A stretch of DNA of 64,000 bases from Phosphoribacter sp037046615 (GTDB lineage: Bacteria; Actinomycetota; Actinomycetes; Actinomycetales; Dermatophilaceae): contig JBAOHD010000008.1 in the NCBI GenBank assembly GCA_037046615.1, positions 186,001 through 250,000 of the forward strand. The letters run 5' to 3'. The notes below the pieces were generated by a model. The model saw only the letters and a program-made list of their open reading frames with translations, searched no databases and was not told the origin of the DNA. This document shows positions 33,319 through 42,602 of the stretch, one piece after another (position 1 is the stretch's first letter; every line of letters begins with the position of its first letter). The position numbers and the translations under genes are program-made.

Positions 33319-34920
33319 ATGAAGCACGTGCTCGACCTGCTGAAACTCCTCGCGTCCCAACCCATCCTCCTGCTCGCCGTGCTCCTTGGCCTCGGTTCGC
33401 TCCTCGGATCGTTCCGCGTCAAGGGGATCCACCTCGGCCCTGCAGCGGTGCTCTTTGCGGCGATCGCGGTGTCGAGCCTCGGGACGGCATACGGGGTCAA
33501 GCTCGCGGTCCCCGAAGTCGTCGGCACCCTCGGGCTCGTCCTCTTCACCTACACCGTCGGGCTGCTCTCGGGTCCCAACTTCTTCGCGTCGCTCCAGCGG
33601 GGATGGGTGGCGATGGTCGGCGTCGTGGCGGCCTTCGTCGCGGCAGCGGTCGCGGCGCTGGCCCTCGGTCGCCTGCTCGGCCTGTCGATGCCGGTCATCG
33701 CAGGCACCTTCGCCGGAGCCCTCAACAACACCCCAGCGCTGGCCGCGGCCGCCCAGCGATCGGGGGACACGACCGGGCCCACGATCGGCTACTCGATCGC
33801 CTACCTTTTCGGGGTCGGGGCGACGCTGGCGGCGGCCCTGTTTGTGGCGCGTCGCGGTGGGGGAGCGTCCAAGCCCGAGCCCCTGACCACACTCACCGTC
33901 CGGGTCGACCTCGACGAGGCGGTGTGTTCGAGCGAAATCATCGAGGCCCACCAAGGTGAGGTCGTCTTTTCCCGGATCCAGCACGGCGAGAGCAACCCGG
34001 TGGAGGTTGCCGCAGAACACACGCTGATCCGACGAGACGATCTGGTCACGGTCGTCGGGCCAGCCGATCTCGTGGAAGAGATCGCCGACGAACTCGGTCA
34101 CGCTTCGAGCCATGCGCTTCACGAGGCCAGAGCCGACCTCGACTTCCGTCGCATCACGGTGTCCCAGCCGCACCTCGCGGGCAGGTCCATCGCCGAACTC
34201 GGCCTCGAGGACCGCTTCGGAGCGGTCGCGACACGCGTGCGACGTGGAGACTTGGACCTCGTGGCCCAGGACGAGTTCGTCCTCCAGATGGGAGACCGGG
34301 TGCGCGTGACCGCGCCGACGGAGCAGATGACCGCGGTCAGTGCCTATCTGGGCGACAGCGAGCGCGGCCTGTCCGACATCAACCCGATCGGGTTCGCGCT
34401 CGGACTGGCCCTCGGGGTCGCCCTCGGCCTGGTCCACATCCCCTTCCCGGGCGGCGGTTTCACCCTCGGTGCCGCCGCCGGGACGCTCATCGTCGGCCTG
34501 GTCTTCGGCCGCCTGGTCCGGATCGGGGGACTCGTGGTCTCGATGTCCAACTCGTCGGCGACCTCGCTATCGACCTTCGGCATGATCACCTTCCTCGCGT
34601 ATGCCGGGTCGCGTGCGGGGGAGCGCTTCGTTGAGTCCGTGACCTCAGACCTCGGCTGGAAGGTGTTCCTCCTCGGAGCGCTCATCACGACCCTCGCGGC
34701 CACGATCGTCACCTTCGTGGGTCGTCGGGTGGTGCGGGTGTCCGGGCCCCAGGTGTCGGGCATGATCGCGGGAGCGCAGACTCAACCGGCGGTGCTGGCG
34801 TTCGCCAACGAGCGCACCGGGTTCGACGTGAGAGTCGGCCTTGGATACGCCCTGGTCTATCCCGCCGCGATGATCGCGAAGATCATCATCGCCCAGGTGG
34901 TCGCGGGCCTTTCAGGCTGA
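33319..34920 (+). CDS. AspT/YidE-type transporter with TrkA_C domains
   Basis: 533-residue membrane protein of the aspartate:alanine exchanger (AAE) family. Two blocks of about five membrane segments flank a cytoplasmic region with two TrkA_C-like domains (about residues 200-350: VCSSEIIEAHQGEVVFSRI, LVTVVGPADLVEEI, DRVRVTAPTEQM). Family motifs GTFAGALNNTPALAAA and GMIAGAQTQPAVLAFAN mark the two halves. ATG 33319 has GGGAG upstream. It is divergent from nadA. Substrate unknown; dicarboxylate or amino acid exchange is typical. Confidence 0.9.
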   Translation: MKHVLDLLKLLASQPILLLAVLLGLGSLLGSFRVKGIHLGPAAVLFAAIAVSSLGTAYGVKLAVPEVVGTLGLVLFTYTVGLLSGPNFFASLQRGWVAMVGVVAAFVAAAVAALALGRLLGLSMPVIAGTFAGALNNTPALAAAAQRSGDTTGPTIGYSIAYLFGVGATLAAALFVARRGGGASKPEPLTTLTVRVDLDEAVCSSEIIEAHQGEVVFSRIQHGESNPVEVAAEHTLIRRDDLVTVVGPADLVEEIADELGHASSHALHEARADLDFRRITVSQPHLAGRSIAELGLEDRFGAVATRVRRGDLDLVAQDEFVLQMGDRVRVTAPTEQMTAVSAYLGDSERGLSDINPIGFALGLALGVALGLVHIPFPGGGFTLGAAAGTLIVGLVFGRLVRIGGLVVSMSNSSATSLSTFGMITFLAYAGSRAGERFVESVTSDLGWKVFLLGALITTLAATIVTFVGRRVVRVSGPQVSGMIAGAQTQPAVLAFANERTGFDVRVGLGYALVYPAAMIAKIIIAQVVAGLSG

Positions 34921-34935
34921 TGCGACCATAGCCGG

Positions 34936-36093
34936 ATGCGTGTCGTCGTCGCCTCAGAGCGCCTCGGGGACCTCCTGACGGCCTCGGAAGCGCTCGCCGC
35001 GATCATCGGCGGATGGGCCGACGTCGCCCCGCACGACAGCCTCGACGGGCGCGCCGTGTCGGGCGGCGGGCGCGGCATGGTGGAAGCGATCGGGGCCCAT
35101 CGTGGCGGCGAGCTCCATGTCACCCCGGCCCAGGACGCCCTGGGCCGGGACACCCTGGCGACGATGCTTGTCCTCGGCGACGGCGCCGGCCGCACGGCAT
35201 ACCTCGACGCTGGCCAGGTCTGCGGGCCTGCCCCCGACGGTGTCGGGGACGCCTGGCCCGCGCTGGTCCGGGCGCGCACTCGAGGGGTGGGTGAGCTTCT
35301 TCTCGCCGCGCGCAGGCTGGACGTCGACAGGGTTGTCATCGGCCTGCAGGACGCGGCCGTGCCCGATCTCGGGATCGGCCTGCTCGCTGCCGTGGCCGGG
35401 GTCTCGGGCCCACTTGACCTGGCGGAGTTGACGGGAGCGGACGTGCTGGCGCTCGCTCGCGCGGCGCGGGAGCAACTGGCGGGCATCACGCTCCAGGGCA
35501 CGGGAGACCTGCACGCCCCGCTCCTGGGGTTGTCCGGGGCGAGCGTCCGAGCTGCCACCACCTGGGGTGTCGGGGATAGCCAGGCGCAGCACCTTGAGCT
35601 GATCGCCGGAAGGCTTGTCCACGAGATCCGCCACCAGTCACCAGAGCCGCGCGACCTGCTGACAGGGTTGCCGATCAGGATCGACCGGCGCCCGGGCGTG
35701 GGCGCCGGCGACGGGCTCGGGTTTGGCCTCGGACTGCTGGGTGCGACCGTGACCGACGCTCACGAGGCCGTCCTCAACGCCGTCGGTTTCGTCGATGCCC
35801 TCGACGGGGCAGACCTGCTCGTCGCCGGGGTGGAATCGATCGACGCGGTCTCACTCCACGAGTCGACCTTGCCGGCCCTCGTCGCTGCCGCGGCGGCAAG
35901 GGGTATCCCTGCGGTCGCCCTCGCAGCACGAGGTGGCCTTGGGCGCCGTGAGACGATGGCTGCAGGACTCAGTGGCGCGTATGCCGTCTACCCCACCCAC
36001 CAGGCGTGGCCGCCGGACGCCGATGATCTCGCCCAAAGGCTGCGACTCCGAGCGGCGGCCGTCGCTCGGACGTGGTCGCCACCCTGGGCGTGA
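34936..36093 (+). CDS. Glycerate kinase (GlxK/GarK family)
   Basis: 385 residues. The protein has the glycerate 2-kinase family layout: VVVASERLGDLLTASEAL in place of the usual start, HDSLDGRAVSGGGRGMVEA, LVLGDGAGRTAYLDA, VIGLQDAAVPDLGIGLLAA, GAGDGLGFGLGLLGATV, ADLLVAGVESIDAVSLH and GIPAVALAARGGL. Compared with canonical members the N-terminal DSFKGS phosphate-binding block reads SERLGDLL, and the central GGSAT-like block is weak, so activity should not be assumed. The start is 16 bases after the AspT-like gene. Confidence 0.75.
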   Translation: MRVVVASERLGDLLTASEALAAIIGGWADVAPHDSLDGRAVSGGGRGMVEAIGAHRGGELHVTPAQDALGRDTLATMLVLGDGAGRTAYLDAGQVCGPAPDGVGDAWPALVRARTRGVGELLLAARRLDVDRVVIGLQDAAVPDLGIGLLAAVAGVSGPLDLAELTGADVLALARAAREQLAGITLQGTGDLHAPLLGLSGASVRAATTWGVGDSQAQHLELIAGRLVHEIRHQSPEPRDLLTGLPIRIDRRPGVGAGDGLGFGLGLLGATVTDAHEAVLNAVGFVDALDGADLLVAGVESIDAVSLHESTLPALVAAAAARGIPAVALAARGGLGRRETMAAGLSGAYAVYPTHQAWPPDADDLAQRLRLRAAAVARTWSPPWA

Positions 36094-36124
36094 GCGCCAC
36101 CTGAGCGCCGAGCGCCGTCCACCT

Positions 36125-36166
36125 GAGCACCACGACCCGAGCACCACGACCCGAGCACCACGACCC
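36125..36166 (+). repeat. Three tandem 14-bp repeats
   Basis: GAGCACCACGACCC is repeated three times without mismatch, with a partial fourth copy starting at 36167. It fills much of the 155-base gap between the glycerate kinase gene and erpA. No function is apparent. Confidence 0.8.
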
Positions 36167-36248
36167 GAGCATCTGGGTCAGAGGAACAAAATGACCGGCC
36201 AGCGAGTTGGCCACGACAACTCGTCCAAACACGTGTGAGGATTCCCCG

Positions 36249-36617
36249 ATGAGCCTGCAGGACCAGCCCGTCACGACCGAGACCACCCACGCCCATGGCG
36301 TTGTGCTGACGGACGTGGCCGCCACGAAGGTCAAGAGCCTGCTGTCGCAGGAAGGTCGTGACGACCTGCGCCTGCGCGTCGGCGTCCAGCCCGGGGGCTG
36401 CTCGGGCCTGATCTACCAGCTCTACTTCGACGAGCGCTCGCTTGACGGTGACGCGGTCCGTGACTTTGACGGTGTCGAGGTCGTCGTCGACCGCATGAGC
36501 GTGCCTTACCTCCAGGGCGCGACGATCGACTTCTCCGACACGATCGAGAAGCAGGGCTTCACCATCGACAACCCCAACGCCGGGTCGTCCTGCGCCTGCG
36601 GGGACAGCTTCAGCTGA
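36249..36617 (+). CDS. erpA: Iron-sulfur cluster insertion protein, A-type carrier
   Basis: A 122-residue A-type carrier that hands Fe-S clusters to apoproteins. The three ligand cysteines are Cys51 (QPGGCSGLIYQL), Cys115 and Cys117 (GSSCACGDSF). The core starts with LTDVAATKVKSLL after a variable N-terminus of 20 residues. ATG 36249 follows GTGAGGA. In actinobacteria an erpA gene commonly sits near the cytochrome oxidase genes and adenosine kinase, as here. Confidence 0.94.
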   Translation: MSLQDQPVTTETTHAHGVVLTDVAATKVKSLLSQEGRDDLRLRVGVQPGGCSGLIYQLYFDERSLDGDAVRDFDGVEVVVDRMSVPYLQGATIDFSDTIEKQGFTIDNPNAGSSCACGDSFS

Positions 36618-36648
36618 TCTGCTCGCGGCGTGCACTAGCGTTACCGAA

Positions 36649-37635
36649 ATGCACGTCGCCGTCACCGGATCCATCGCCACCGACCACCTGATGACCTTCG
36701 GTGGCAAGTTCGCCGACTCGCTCGTGGTCGAGCAGCTCGACCGGATCTCCCTATCCTTCCTTGTCGAGGACCTGCAGATCCGGCGTGGAGGATGTGCCGC
36801 CAATATCTCGTTCGGGATGGCCAATCTCGGGCAGCGGCCGATCCTCGTCGGCTCAGTGGGCGAAGACTTCGCCGACTATCGCTCCTGGCTGGAGCGCCAC
36901 GGCGTCGACTGCACCTCGATCCACGTGAGCGAGTCGTCCCATACCGCACGCTTTGTGTGCACCACCGACCTCGACATGGCGCAGATCGCGACCTTCTACG
37001 CCGGTGCGATGAGCGAGGCACGGGAAATCGAACTCGCACCGATCGCCGAGCGGATCGGAGGCCTCGATCTCGTCTTGGTCGGTCCCAACGACCCCGTGGC
37101 CATGCAGCGGCATACCGACGAATGCCGCACGCGGGGGATCCCGTTCGCGGCAGACCCCTCGCAGCAGCTCGCGCGCGTCGAGGGTGAGGCGATCCGTGAC
37201 CTCATCGAGGGCGCGGCCTTCCTTTTCACCAACGACTACGAGTCGCACATGATCACCCAGAAGGCGGGGTGGTCTTCGCAGGACATCACCGCAGCGGTCG
37301 GAGTGCAGGTTACGACCCGCGGCAAAGATGGCGCCACGATCCTCCAGAGTGGACACGATCCGATCCACGTCGATGTCATCCCCGGCATCACGCCGCTGGA
37401 TCCCACAGGCGTCGGAGATGCCTTCCGGGGCGGTTTCCTCACCGGGCTCGCGGCAGGGCTACCCCTGCGTCGGTGCGCCGAGTTGGGGTCCGCGCTGGCG
37501 GCCTACGTCATCGAGACGGTCGGGACCCAGGAATATGTCCTCACCCAGGGTGCCCTCCTCGATCGGCTCGCGATGGCCTACGGGGAAAACAGCGCGGCAG
37601 ATATCGGCGACCAAATCCGCTGCCTGAAGCCCTGA
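36649..37635 (+). CDS. adoK: Adenosine kinase (PfkB family, mycobacterial AdoK type)
   Basis: 328 residues, close to mycobacterial AdoK in nearly every block: VAVTGSIATDHLMTF, ISLSFLVEDL, RRGGCAANISFGMANLG, HTARFVCTTDLDMAQIATFY, AMSEAREIEL, ADPSQQLARVEGE, FLFTNDYES and the PfkB active site DPTGVGDAFRGGFLTG with its catalytic Asp. It phosphorylates adenosine to AMP in purine salvage. ATG 36649 follows TAGCGT (36636-36641) by 7 bases, a leaderless start. Confidence 0.9.
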   Translation: MHVAVTGSIATDHLMTFGGKFADSLVVEQLDRISLSFLVEDLQIRRGGCAANISFGMANLGQRPILVGSVGEDFADYRSWLERHGVDCTSIHVSESSHTARFVCTTDLDMAQIATFYAGAMSEAREIELAPIAERIGGLDLVLVGPNDPVAMQRHTDECRTRGIPFAADPSQQLARVEGEAIRDLIEGAAFLFTNDYESHMITQKAGWSSQDITAAVGVQVTTRGKDGATILQSGHDPIHVDVIPGITPLDPTGVGDAFRGGFLTGLAAGLPLRRCAELGSALAAYVIETVGTQEYVLTQGALLDRLAMAYGENSAADIGDQIRCLKP

Positions 37636-37645
37636 CCCCTCGGTC

Positions 37646-38377
37646 GTGGCCGACGACGTCATGGATCGTCTCCCTTTGAGACCCCCACTCCGGGGGGGTC
37701 GGGACGTCGGCCCGTCTCAATACCGCTTCACCCTCGACGGGGCAGACGAGAGCGATGATCTTGTGGCAGTTGGGGCTGATCTGGCACCGGCGACTCTGCT
37801 CGAGGCCTACTCACGCGGGCTGTTCCCTATGGGTTTGGGCCTCGATGGGCGTCCGCCGATCGGGTGGTGGAGTCCTGACCCACGCGGTGTCCTCATCCCC
37901 ACGCGATTGCGGGTCAGCCGCTCCCTTCGTCGCGCCCGCCCTCGATTCGAGATCACCGTCGACGAGGCCTTCGACACCGTCGTGGAGCGGTGCGCCGACC
38001 CATCGCGGGAGGGTCGCTGGATCACGCGGAAGGTGGCGACGGCATACCGGCGGCTGCACGAGCTCGGCTGGGCCCACTCGATCGAGGTGTGGGATGACGC
38101 GGGGCTCGCTGGCGGGCTTTACGGCGTCGCCATCGGCGGGCTCTTCGCGGGGGAGTCGATGTTTCACCGCGCGACCGATGCCTCGAAAGTAGCCCTTGTC
38201 GCCCTGGTCGAGCGGCTCCTTGCCGACCAGGACCCTCGACGCGTCATCGACGTCCAGTGGGCGACACCTCACCTGCAGTCCTTGGGCGTGGTCGCCGTGC
38301 CTCGCAAGACCTACCGAGCTCTCCTCACGACCGCTCTGACGGCCCCGCCGGTGGTCTGGGACCGGCCGAGCGGCTGA
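37646..38377 (+). CDS. aat: Leucyl/phenylalanyl-tRNA-protein transferase
   Basis: N-end-rule enzyme that adds Leu or Phe to N-terminal Lys/Arg. 243 residues. Motifs: YSRGLFPMGLGLDGRPPIGW followed by WSPDPRGVLIP, SRSLRRARPRFEITVDEAF, GRWITRKVATAYRRLHELGW, HSIEVWDDAGLAGGLYGVAI, GGLFAGESMFHR, and VDVQW-like IDVQWATPHLQSLG. GTG 37646 or ATG 37661 may start it. The last 53 bases overlap the antisense TusA gene. Confidence 0.94.
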   Translation: MADDVMDRLPLRPPLRGGRDVGPSQYRFTLDGADESDDLVAVGADLAPATLLEAYSRGLFPMGLGLDGRPPIGWWSPDPRGVLIPTRLRVSRSLRRARPRFEITVDEAFDTVVERCADPSREGRWITRKVATAYRRLHELGWAHSIEVWDDAGLAGGLYGVAIGGLFAGESMFHRATDASKVALVALVERLLADQDPRRVIDVQWATPHLQSLGVVAVPRKTYRALLTTALTAPPVVWDRPSG

Positions 38378-38660
38378 CCGGCGTCTCGGTCGCCGGAGGT
38401 GCGCTGGGCTCCGGCACCCGGACGAGGTATGCCGTGTGGTCACCGTGATCGGTGATCTCCAGGACGTCGACCTTGCGCATCCGCGCGAATGCCGGAACGT
38501 CCACCTCGGTCGCCGGATCGGTGGCCAGGAGGACGACGAGCGATCCGGGTGGCTCTGCGCGAAGCGCCGCGGCCAGCCGAAGGACGGGCAGGGGGCAGCG
38601 CAGTCCGCGGGCGTCGACCTCGCGTCGCTCGCGCGCAGGCTGAGCGTCGGGTCTGCTCAT
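38325..38660 (-). CDS. TusA-family sulfur carrier protein
   Basis: A 111-residue protein whose first 80 residues are a TusA/SirA domain: VDARGLRCPLPVLRLAAAL carries the active-site Cys-Pro. Later blocks are VVLLATDPATEVDVPAFARM and VLEITDHGDHTAYLV; the C-terminal 25 residues are a Pro/Ser tail. Its start overlaps the stop of the NifS-like gene upstream by 4 bases (ATGA), so the two are translationally coupled and probably act together in sulfur transfer. In some actinobacteria the two occur as one fused protein. Confidence 0.9.
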   Translation of the reverse strand: MSRPDAQPARERREVDARGLRCPLPVLRLAAALRAEPPGSLVVLLATDPATEVDVPAFARMRKVDVLEITDHGDHTAYLVRVPEPSAPPATETPVSRSAGPRPPAGPSERS

Positions 38661-39844
38661 GTCAGCGCTCCACCGTCGAGTTGCGCCCGCACCGAGGCCA
38701 CGACGGCGGGCAGTGCTTCACAGAAGGCGGTGACGGCTCTCTCGCGCTCGGGCGTAACTGCCTTGAGCGGCAAGGTGATTCGGATGTTGCCGTGGGTCAG
38801 GGCAGCCATCGCCGCCAGGACGTGACTGGGTTCGAGGGTGCTGGAGGTGCAGGCTGACCCTGATCCGACCTGGAATCCGAGGCGATCAAACTGCCGGACG
38901 AGCTCTTCACCATCGGCGAGCAGGGCGGAAAAGGTCAGCACGTGCGGGAGGCGGTCGTCCGGGTCGCCCGCGACGTCGGTCTCGGGCACCGCGCCGGCGG
39001 CCCGGCGAAGGTCGTCCACGAGACGTCGGGCGTCAGCGGAATCGTCCGGTTGGGCCTGCGCCACGCCATCCCACGCCGCCGCGGCTGCCAGGACGAGGGG
39101 GATCACCGGCTCGTCGTCGGCGCGTCCACCCTCGATCCCGCTCGGGGGTCCTTCGCGCCGGAAGCGCGTCCTGGACGGGACCACGAGGACACCAACCCCT
39201 GGCGGGCCACCCCACGAGCGCGCCTCGCCGGCAAGGGCGTCGTAATGGGCGGGGAGGGGGTCGCGACCAAGGGACGCGGTCGCATCGACAAGCAGCGGTA
39301 TGCCGTGCCGCTCGGCCGCTGCCCACGCCCCGGCGACCGGCTGGCGGGTGCCCACCTCCCCGTTGGCGGTTTGGAGGACGGCGTAGGCCGTCTCTGGGGA
39401 GGCGACTGCCTCACCCCACTGCTCCAGATCGATCCTTCCGACGCTGTCGACCGCCACCACCCGGTGTCGCTGGGGGTCGCCAGCGTAGGAAGCGGCATAC
39501 CGGGCGGGTTGCAGGACGACTGCTCGCTCGACCGCGGAGGTGACGACGCCCTGTCCCCGGCGGCGACCGGCATACCCGAGACCCGACATGCCCAGGCGAA
39601 GGGCCGCGGCCCCACCCGGGGTGAAGGAGAGTTCGTCCGCGCGGACGCCGAGGCCAGCAGCGAGACGCTCCCGGGCGTCGTCGAGCGCCGCGCGCGCCCG
39701 TCTGGAGGGGGAGTGCAGAGCGTGCGGGTCGCCCCACCACGTCGGATCCACGTCGCTCAGAACCGCTGTGGCAGCTGGGTGGAGCCCGGCCGCCGCCGCG
39801 TCAAGCAACCCCGCCCAGGAACCGCTATATGAGGTCTTCGCCAC
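38657..39844 (-). CDS. NifS-like class V aminotransferase fold protein without the PLP lysine
   Basis: 395 residues with the cysteine desulfurase fold: TPGGAAALRLGMSGL, VVTSAVERAVVL, QTANGEVGTRQPV, LLVDATASLGRDPL, and the sulfur-accepting loop GSGSACTSSTLEPSHVLAAM with its Cys. The usual SxHK-GGP block, whose lysine binds PLP, reads GEARSWGGPPGVGVLVV; no His-Lys is present and Ser replaces the Lys. Either the protein is not a PLP enzyme or it uses another residue. GTG 39844 follows TAACCT (39851-39856) by six bases. It is coupled to the TusA gene. Confidence 0.8.
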   Translation of the reverse strand: MAKTSYSGSWAGLLDAAAAGLHPAATAVLSDVDPTWWGDPHALHSPSRRARAALDDARERLAAGLGVRADELSFTPGGAAALRLGMSGLGYAGRRRGQGVVTSAVERAVVLQPARYAASYAGDPQRHRVVAVDSVGRIDLEQWGEAVASPETAYAVLQTANGEVGTRQPVAGAWAAAERHGIPLLVDATASLGRDPLPAHYDALAGEARSWGGPPGVGVLVVPSRTRFRREGPPSGIEGGRADDEPVIPLVLAAAAAWDGVAQAQPDDSADARRLVDDLRRAAGAVPETDVAGDPDDRLPHVLTFSALLADGEELVRQFDRLGFQVGSGSACTSSTLEPSHVLAAMAALTHGNIRITLPLKAVTPERERAVTAFCEALPAVVASVRAQLDGGALT

Positions 39845-39893
39845 GCTCGCAGGTTATCGGCACCCCTGCCGACATCAGCCGCTTTCTGCGCGG

Positions 39894-39899
39894 TAGGGT
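39894..39899 (+). promoter_or_regulatory. Possible -10 element of the ctaC-ctaD-ctaF operon
   Basis: TAGGGT, 40 bases upstream of the TTG start of ctaC, with no clear -35. A GGAAGG ribosome-binding site follows at 39928-39933. Confidence 0.35.
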
Positions 39900-39939
39900 G
39901 TCCCCGTCACAGCAGCACTCTGGACCCGGAAGGTGCCCG

Positions 39940-40858
39940 TTGCGTAAGCACGCTAACGTCTCCGCCCCCTCGCGGCGGGGTCTGACCCTTACTGGGCTGG
40001 CGGTATTCGCCATGCTCGCCCTGTCAAGTTGCGCCAACGTCACCAGTAGTGCCTCGACCGGGTGGTTGCCCGCGAGTCCCACTGGTGGTCAAATCACCTC
40101 CGAAACCGGGCGTATCACGTCGCTTTGGGTCGGGATCTGGATCGCCGCGATGGCGGTCGGTCTGCTCGTCTGGGGCCTCACCATCTGGTGCATGATCGCC
40201 TACAAGCGCAAGAAGGGTGACCCCGAGTTGCCCCCGCAGCTGCGCTACAACGTGCCGATCGAGCTGCTCTACACGGTTGTCCCGGTCCTCATGGTGGCGG
40301 TGATCTTCTACTACACCGCTCGCGACGAGGCCGCCATCATGGACACCAAGTCGCAGAAGCCTGACGTCACGATCAACGTCGTGGGCAAGCAGTGGAGCTG
40401 GGACTTCAACTACGTCGACTCCAATGTCTACGAGTCGGGCGTCCACTCCGAGCTCAACCCGGAGGCCAAGGGTGGGGTCAACGGCACCCCGCAACCGGTG
40501 CTCTACCTCCCGGTCAACAAGCGCGTCGAGTTCGTCCTCAACGCTCGCGACGTCATCCACTCCTTCTGGGTGCCTGCCTTCCTGGTCAAGCTCGACATGA
40601 TCCCGGGCAAGACCAACAAGCTGCACATCACGCCGACCGAGATCGGCGAGTTCCAGGGCAAGTGCGCCGAGTTGTGCGGCGCCTACCACTCGCAGATGTT
40701 GTTCAAGGTCAAGGTCGTCTCGCAGGCCGACTACGACGCCCACATGGCCGAGTTGAAGTCGATCGGTCAGGTCGGGCCAGCTGCCCAACACCCTCAACCG
40801 TGAGCCCATGGACCCCAACGACCTGAAGATGGTCCCGACCCCCTCGGGGAGTAATTGA
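39940..40858 (+). CDS. ctaC: Cytochrome c oxidase subunit II (one apparent +1 shift near the end)
   Basis: CuA-bearing subunit of the aa3 oxidase. TTG 39940 after GGAAGG starts a lipoprotein signal (GLAVFAMLALSSC); two membrane segments follow (WIAAMAVGLLVWGLTIWCMI and IELLYTVVPVLMVAVIFYYT). The CuA domain has KQWSWDFNY, HSFWVPAFLVKLDMIPG and the ligands of CAELCGAYHSQM. The open frame ends at 40803, but the family ending (QLPNTLNREPMDPNDLKMV) is in the next frame and stops at 40858, overlapping the ctaD ATG. One extra G in GGG near 40775 explains this. Confidence 0.9.
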
Positions 40859-42599
40859 TGACTGCCACCATCTCGCCGGTGACCACGGCCCGCAGCGGGT
40901 CCGTCACCCCCGGAACGCGCCGGGCTCGACCTTCATGAAGTGGGCCACGACCACTGACCACAAGAAGATCGGCAACCTCTACTTCATCACGTCCTTCGTC
41001 TTCTTCCTCCTCGCGGGCGTGATGGCCCTGGTCATCCGCGCCGAGTTGACGATGCCGGGCCTGCAGGTCGTGGACAACCCCGACCAGTTCAACCAGCTGT
41101 TCACGATGCACGGCCTGATCATGCTGCTGCTGTTCGCGACGCCGCTGTTCGCTGGCTTCTCGAACGCCCTCGTGCCCCTGCAGATCGGTGCGCCGGACGT
41201 CGCGTTCCCGCGCCTGAACATGTTCGCCTACTGGCTCTACCTCTTCGGTGGCCTCGTGGCGGCCTTGGGCTTCCTCACCCCGCAGGGCGCGGCCTCGTTC
41301 GGCTGGTTCATGTACGTCCCCCTGTCGAACGCCGTCTACACCCCGGGCCTTGGCACCGACCTCGGTGTCTTCGGTCTCGACGCTGACCGGTTTCGGCGAC
41401 GATCCTCGGCTCGGTCAACTTCATCACGACGATCATCTGCATGCGCGCTCCGGGCATGACGATGTTCCGGATGCCGATCTTCACGTGGACCGTGCTGGTG
41501 ACCTCGCTGCTCGCGCTCATCATCTTCCCGGTGCTCGCCGCGGCCCTCTTCGGGCTCGGTCGGCGACCGCCGCTTCGGGATGCACATCTTCGACGCTGAG
41601 GCTGGCGGGGCGATGCTCTGGCAGCACCTCTTCTGGTTCTTCGGTCACCCGGAGGTCTACGTCCTGGCCTTGCCCTTCTTCGGCGTCATCAGCGAGATCT
41701 TCCCGGTGTTCTCGCGCAAGCCGATCTTCGGTTACAAGACCCTCATCTTCGCGACGGTCTCGATCGCCGCGCTCTCGGTGGCGGTCTGGGCGCACCACAT
41801 GTACGTCACCGGCCAGATCCTTCTGCCGTTCTTCGCGATCATGACGATGCTCATCGCGGTCCCCACCGGGGTGAAGTTCTTCAACTGGATCGGCACCATG
41901 TGGGGCGGGTCGTTGACCTTCCAAACGCCGATGATCTGGGCGTTGGGCTTCCTCACGACCTTCCTCTTCGGTGGACTCACCGGCGTCATGATGGCCAGCC
42001 CGGCGATCGACTTCCACATCTCCGACACCTACTTCATCGTCGCCCACTTCCACTACACGATCTTCGGCACCGTGGTGTTTGCGATGTTCGCGGGCTACTA
42101 CTTCTGGTGGCCGAAGCTCACCGGCCGGATGCTCGACGAGACGCTGGGCAAGGTCCACTTCTGGATGCTCTTCATCGGCTTCCACACGACCTTCCTTGTC
42201 CAGCACTTGCTGGGCATCCAGGGCATGGCTCGTCGCTACGCCGATTACCTCCCTGAGGAGGGCTTCACGACGGGCAACATCATCTCGACCGTGGGCTCGG
42301 TCATCCTCGGTGCCTCGATGATCCCGTTCCTCTACAACGTCTGGAAGACCTGGCGGACTGCTCCGCTGGTGACCGTCGACGACCCGTGGGGTTACGGCAA
42401 CTCCCTTGAGTGGGCGACCTCGTGCCCGCCGCCGCGGCACAACTTCGACAAGCTGCCGCGGATCCGTTCCGAGCGTCCTGCCTTCGACCTGCACCACCCA
42501 CAGGCGGCCAGCTCGGGTCCGGCACCAGATCAATCCACGCTGACCAAGGTCATGGGCCCGGCTGAGGTCGGCACCACTGAGATGGACAAGGAGCACTGA
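40858..42599 (+). CDS. ctaD: Cytochrome c oxidase subunit I with apparent insertions
   Basis: Catalytic haem-copper subunit. Recognisable blocks: MKWATTTDHKKIGNLYF, FTMHGLIMLLLFATPLFAGF (a haem a ligand), FRMPIFTWTVLVTSLLALII, WQHLFWFFGHPEVYVLALP (CuB ligand and cross-linked Tyr), WAHHMY (two CuB His) and SDTYFIVAHFHYTIFGTVVF (haem ligands). Frame changes lie near 40905 (net two bases), 41380, 41398 and 41552; each of the last three is repaired by deleting one base. The ATG at 40858 overlaps the ctaC stop. As written the gene would not give a full protein. Confidence 0.88.
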
Positions 42600-42602
42600 G
42601 CC

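Noticed and set aside
36125..36166. Tandem repeats considered as a CRISPR array
   Set aside because: Units are 14 bases with no spacers and no cas genes nearby.
40858..42599. True loss of cytochrome oxidase
   Set aside because: Breaks are gain-only single bases in an otherwise perfectly conserved gene beside intact ctaF, ctaE and qcr genes; sequence error is more likely.
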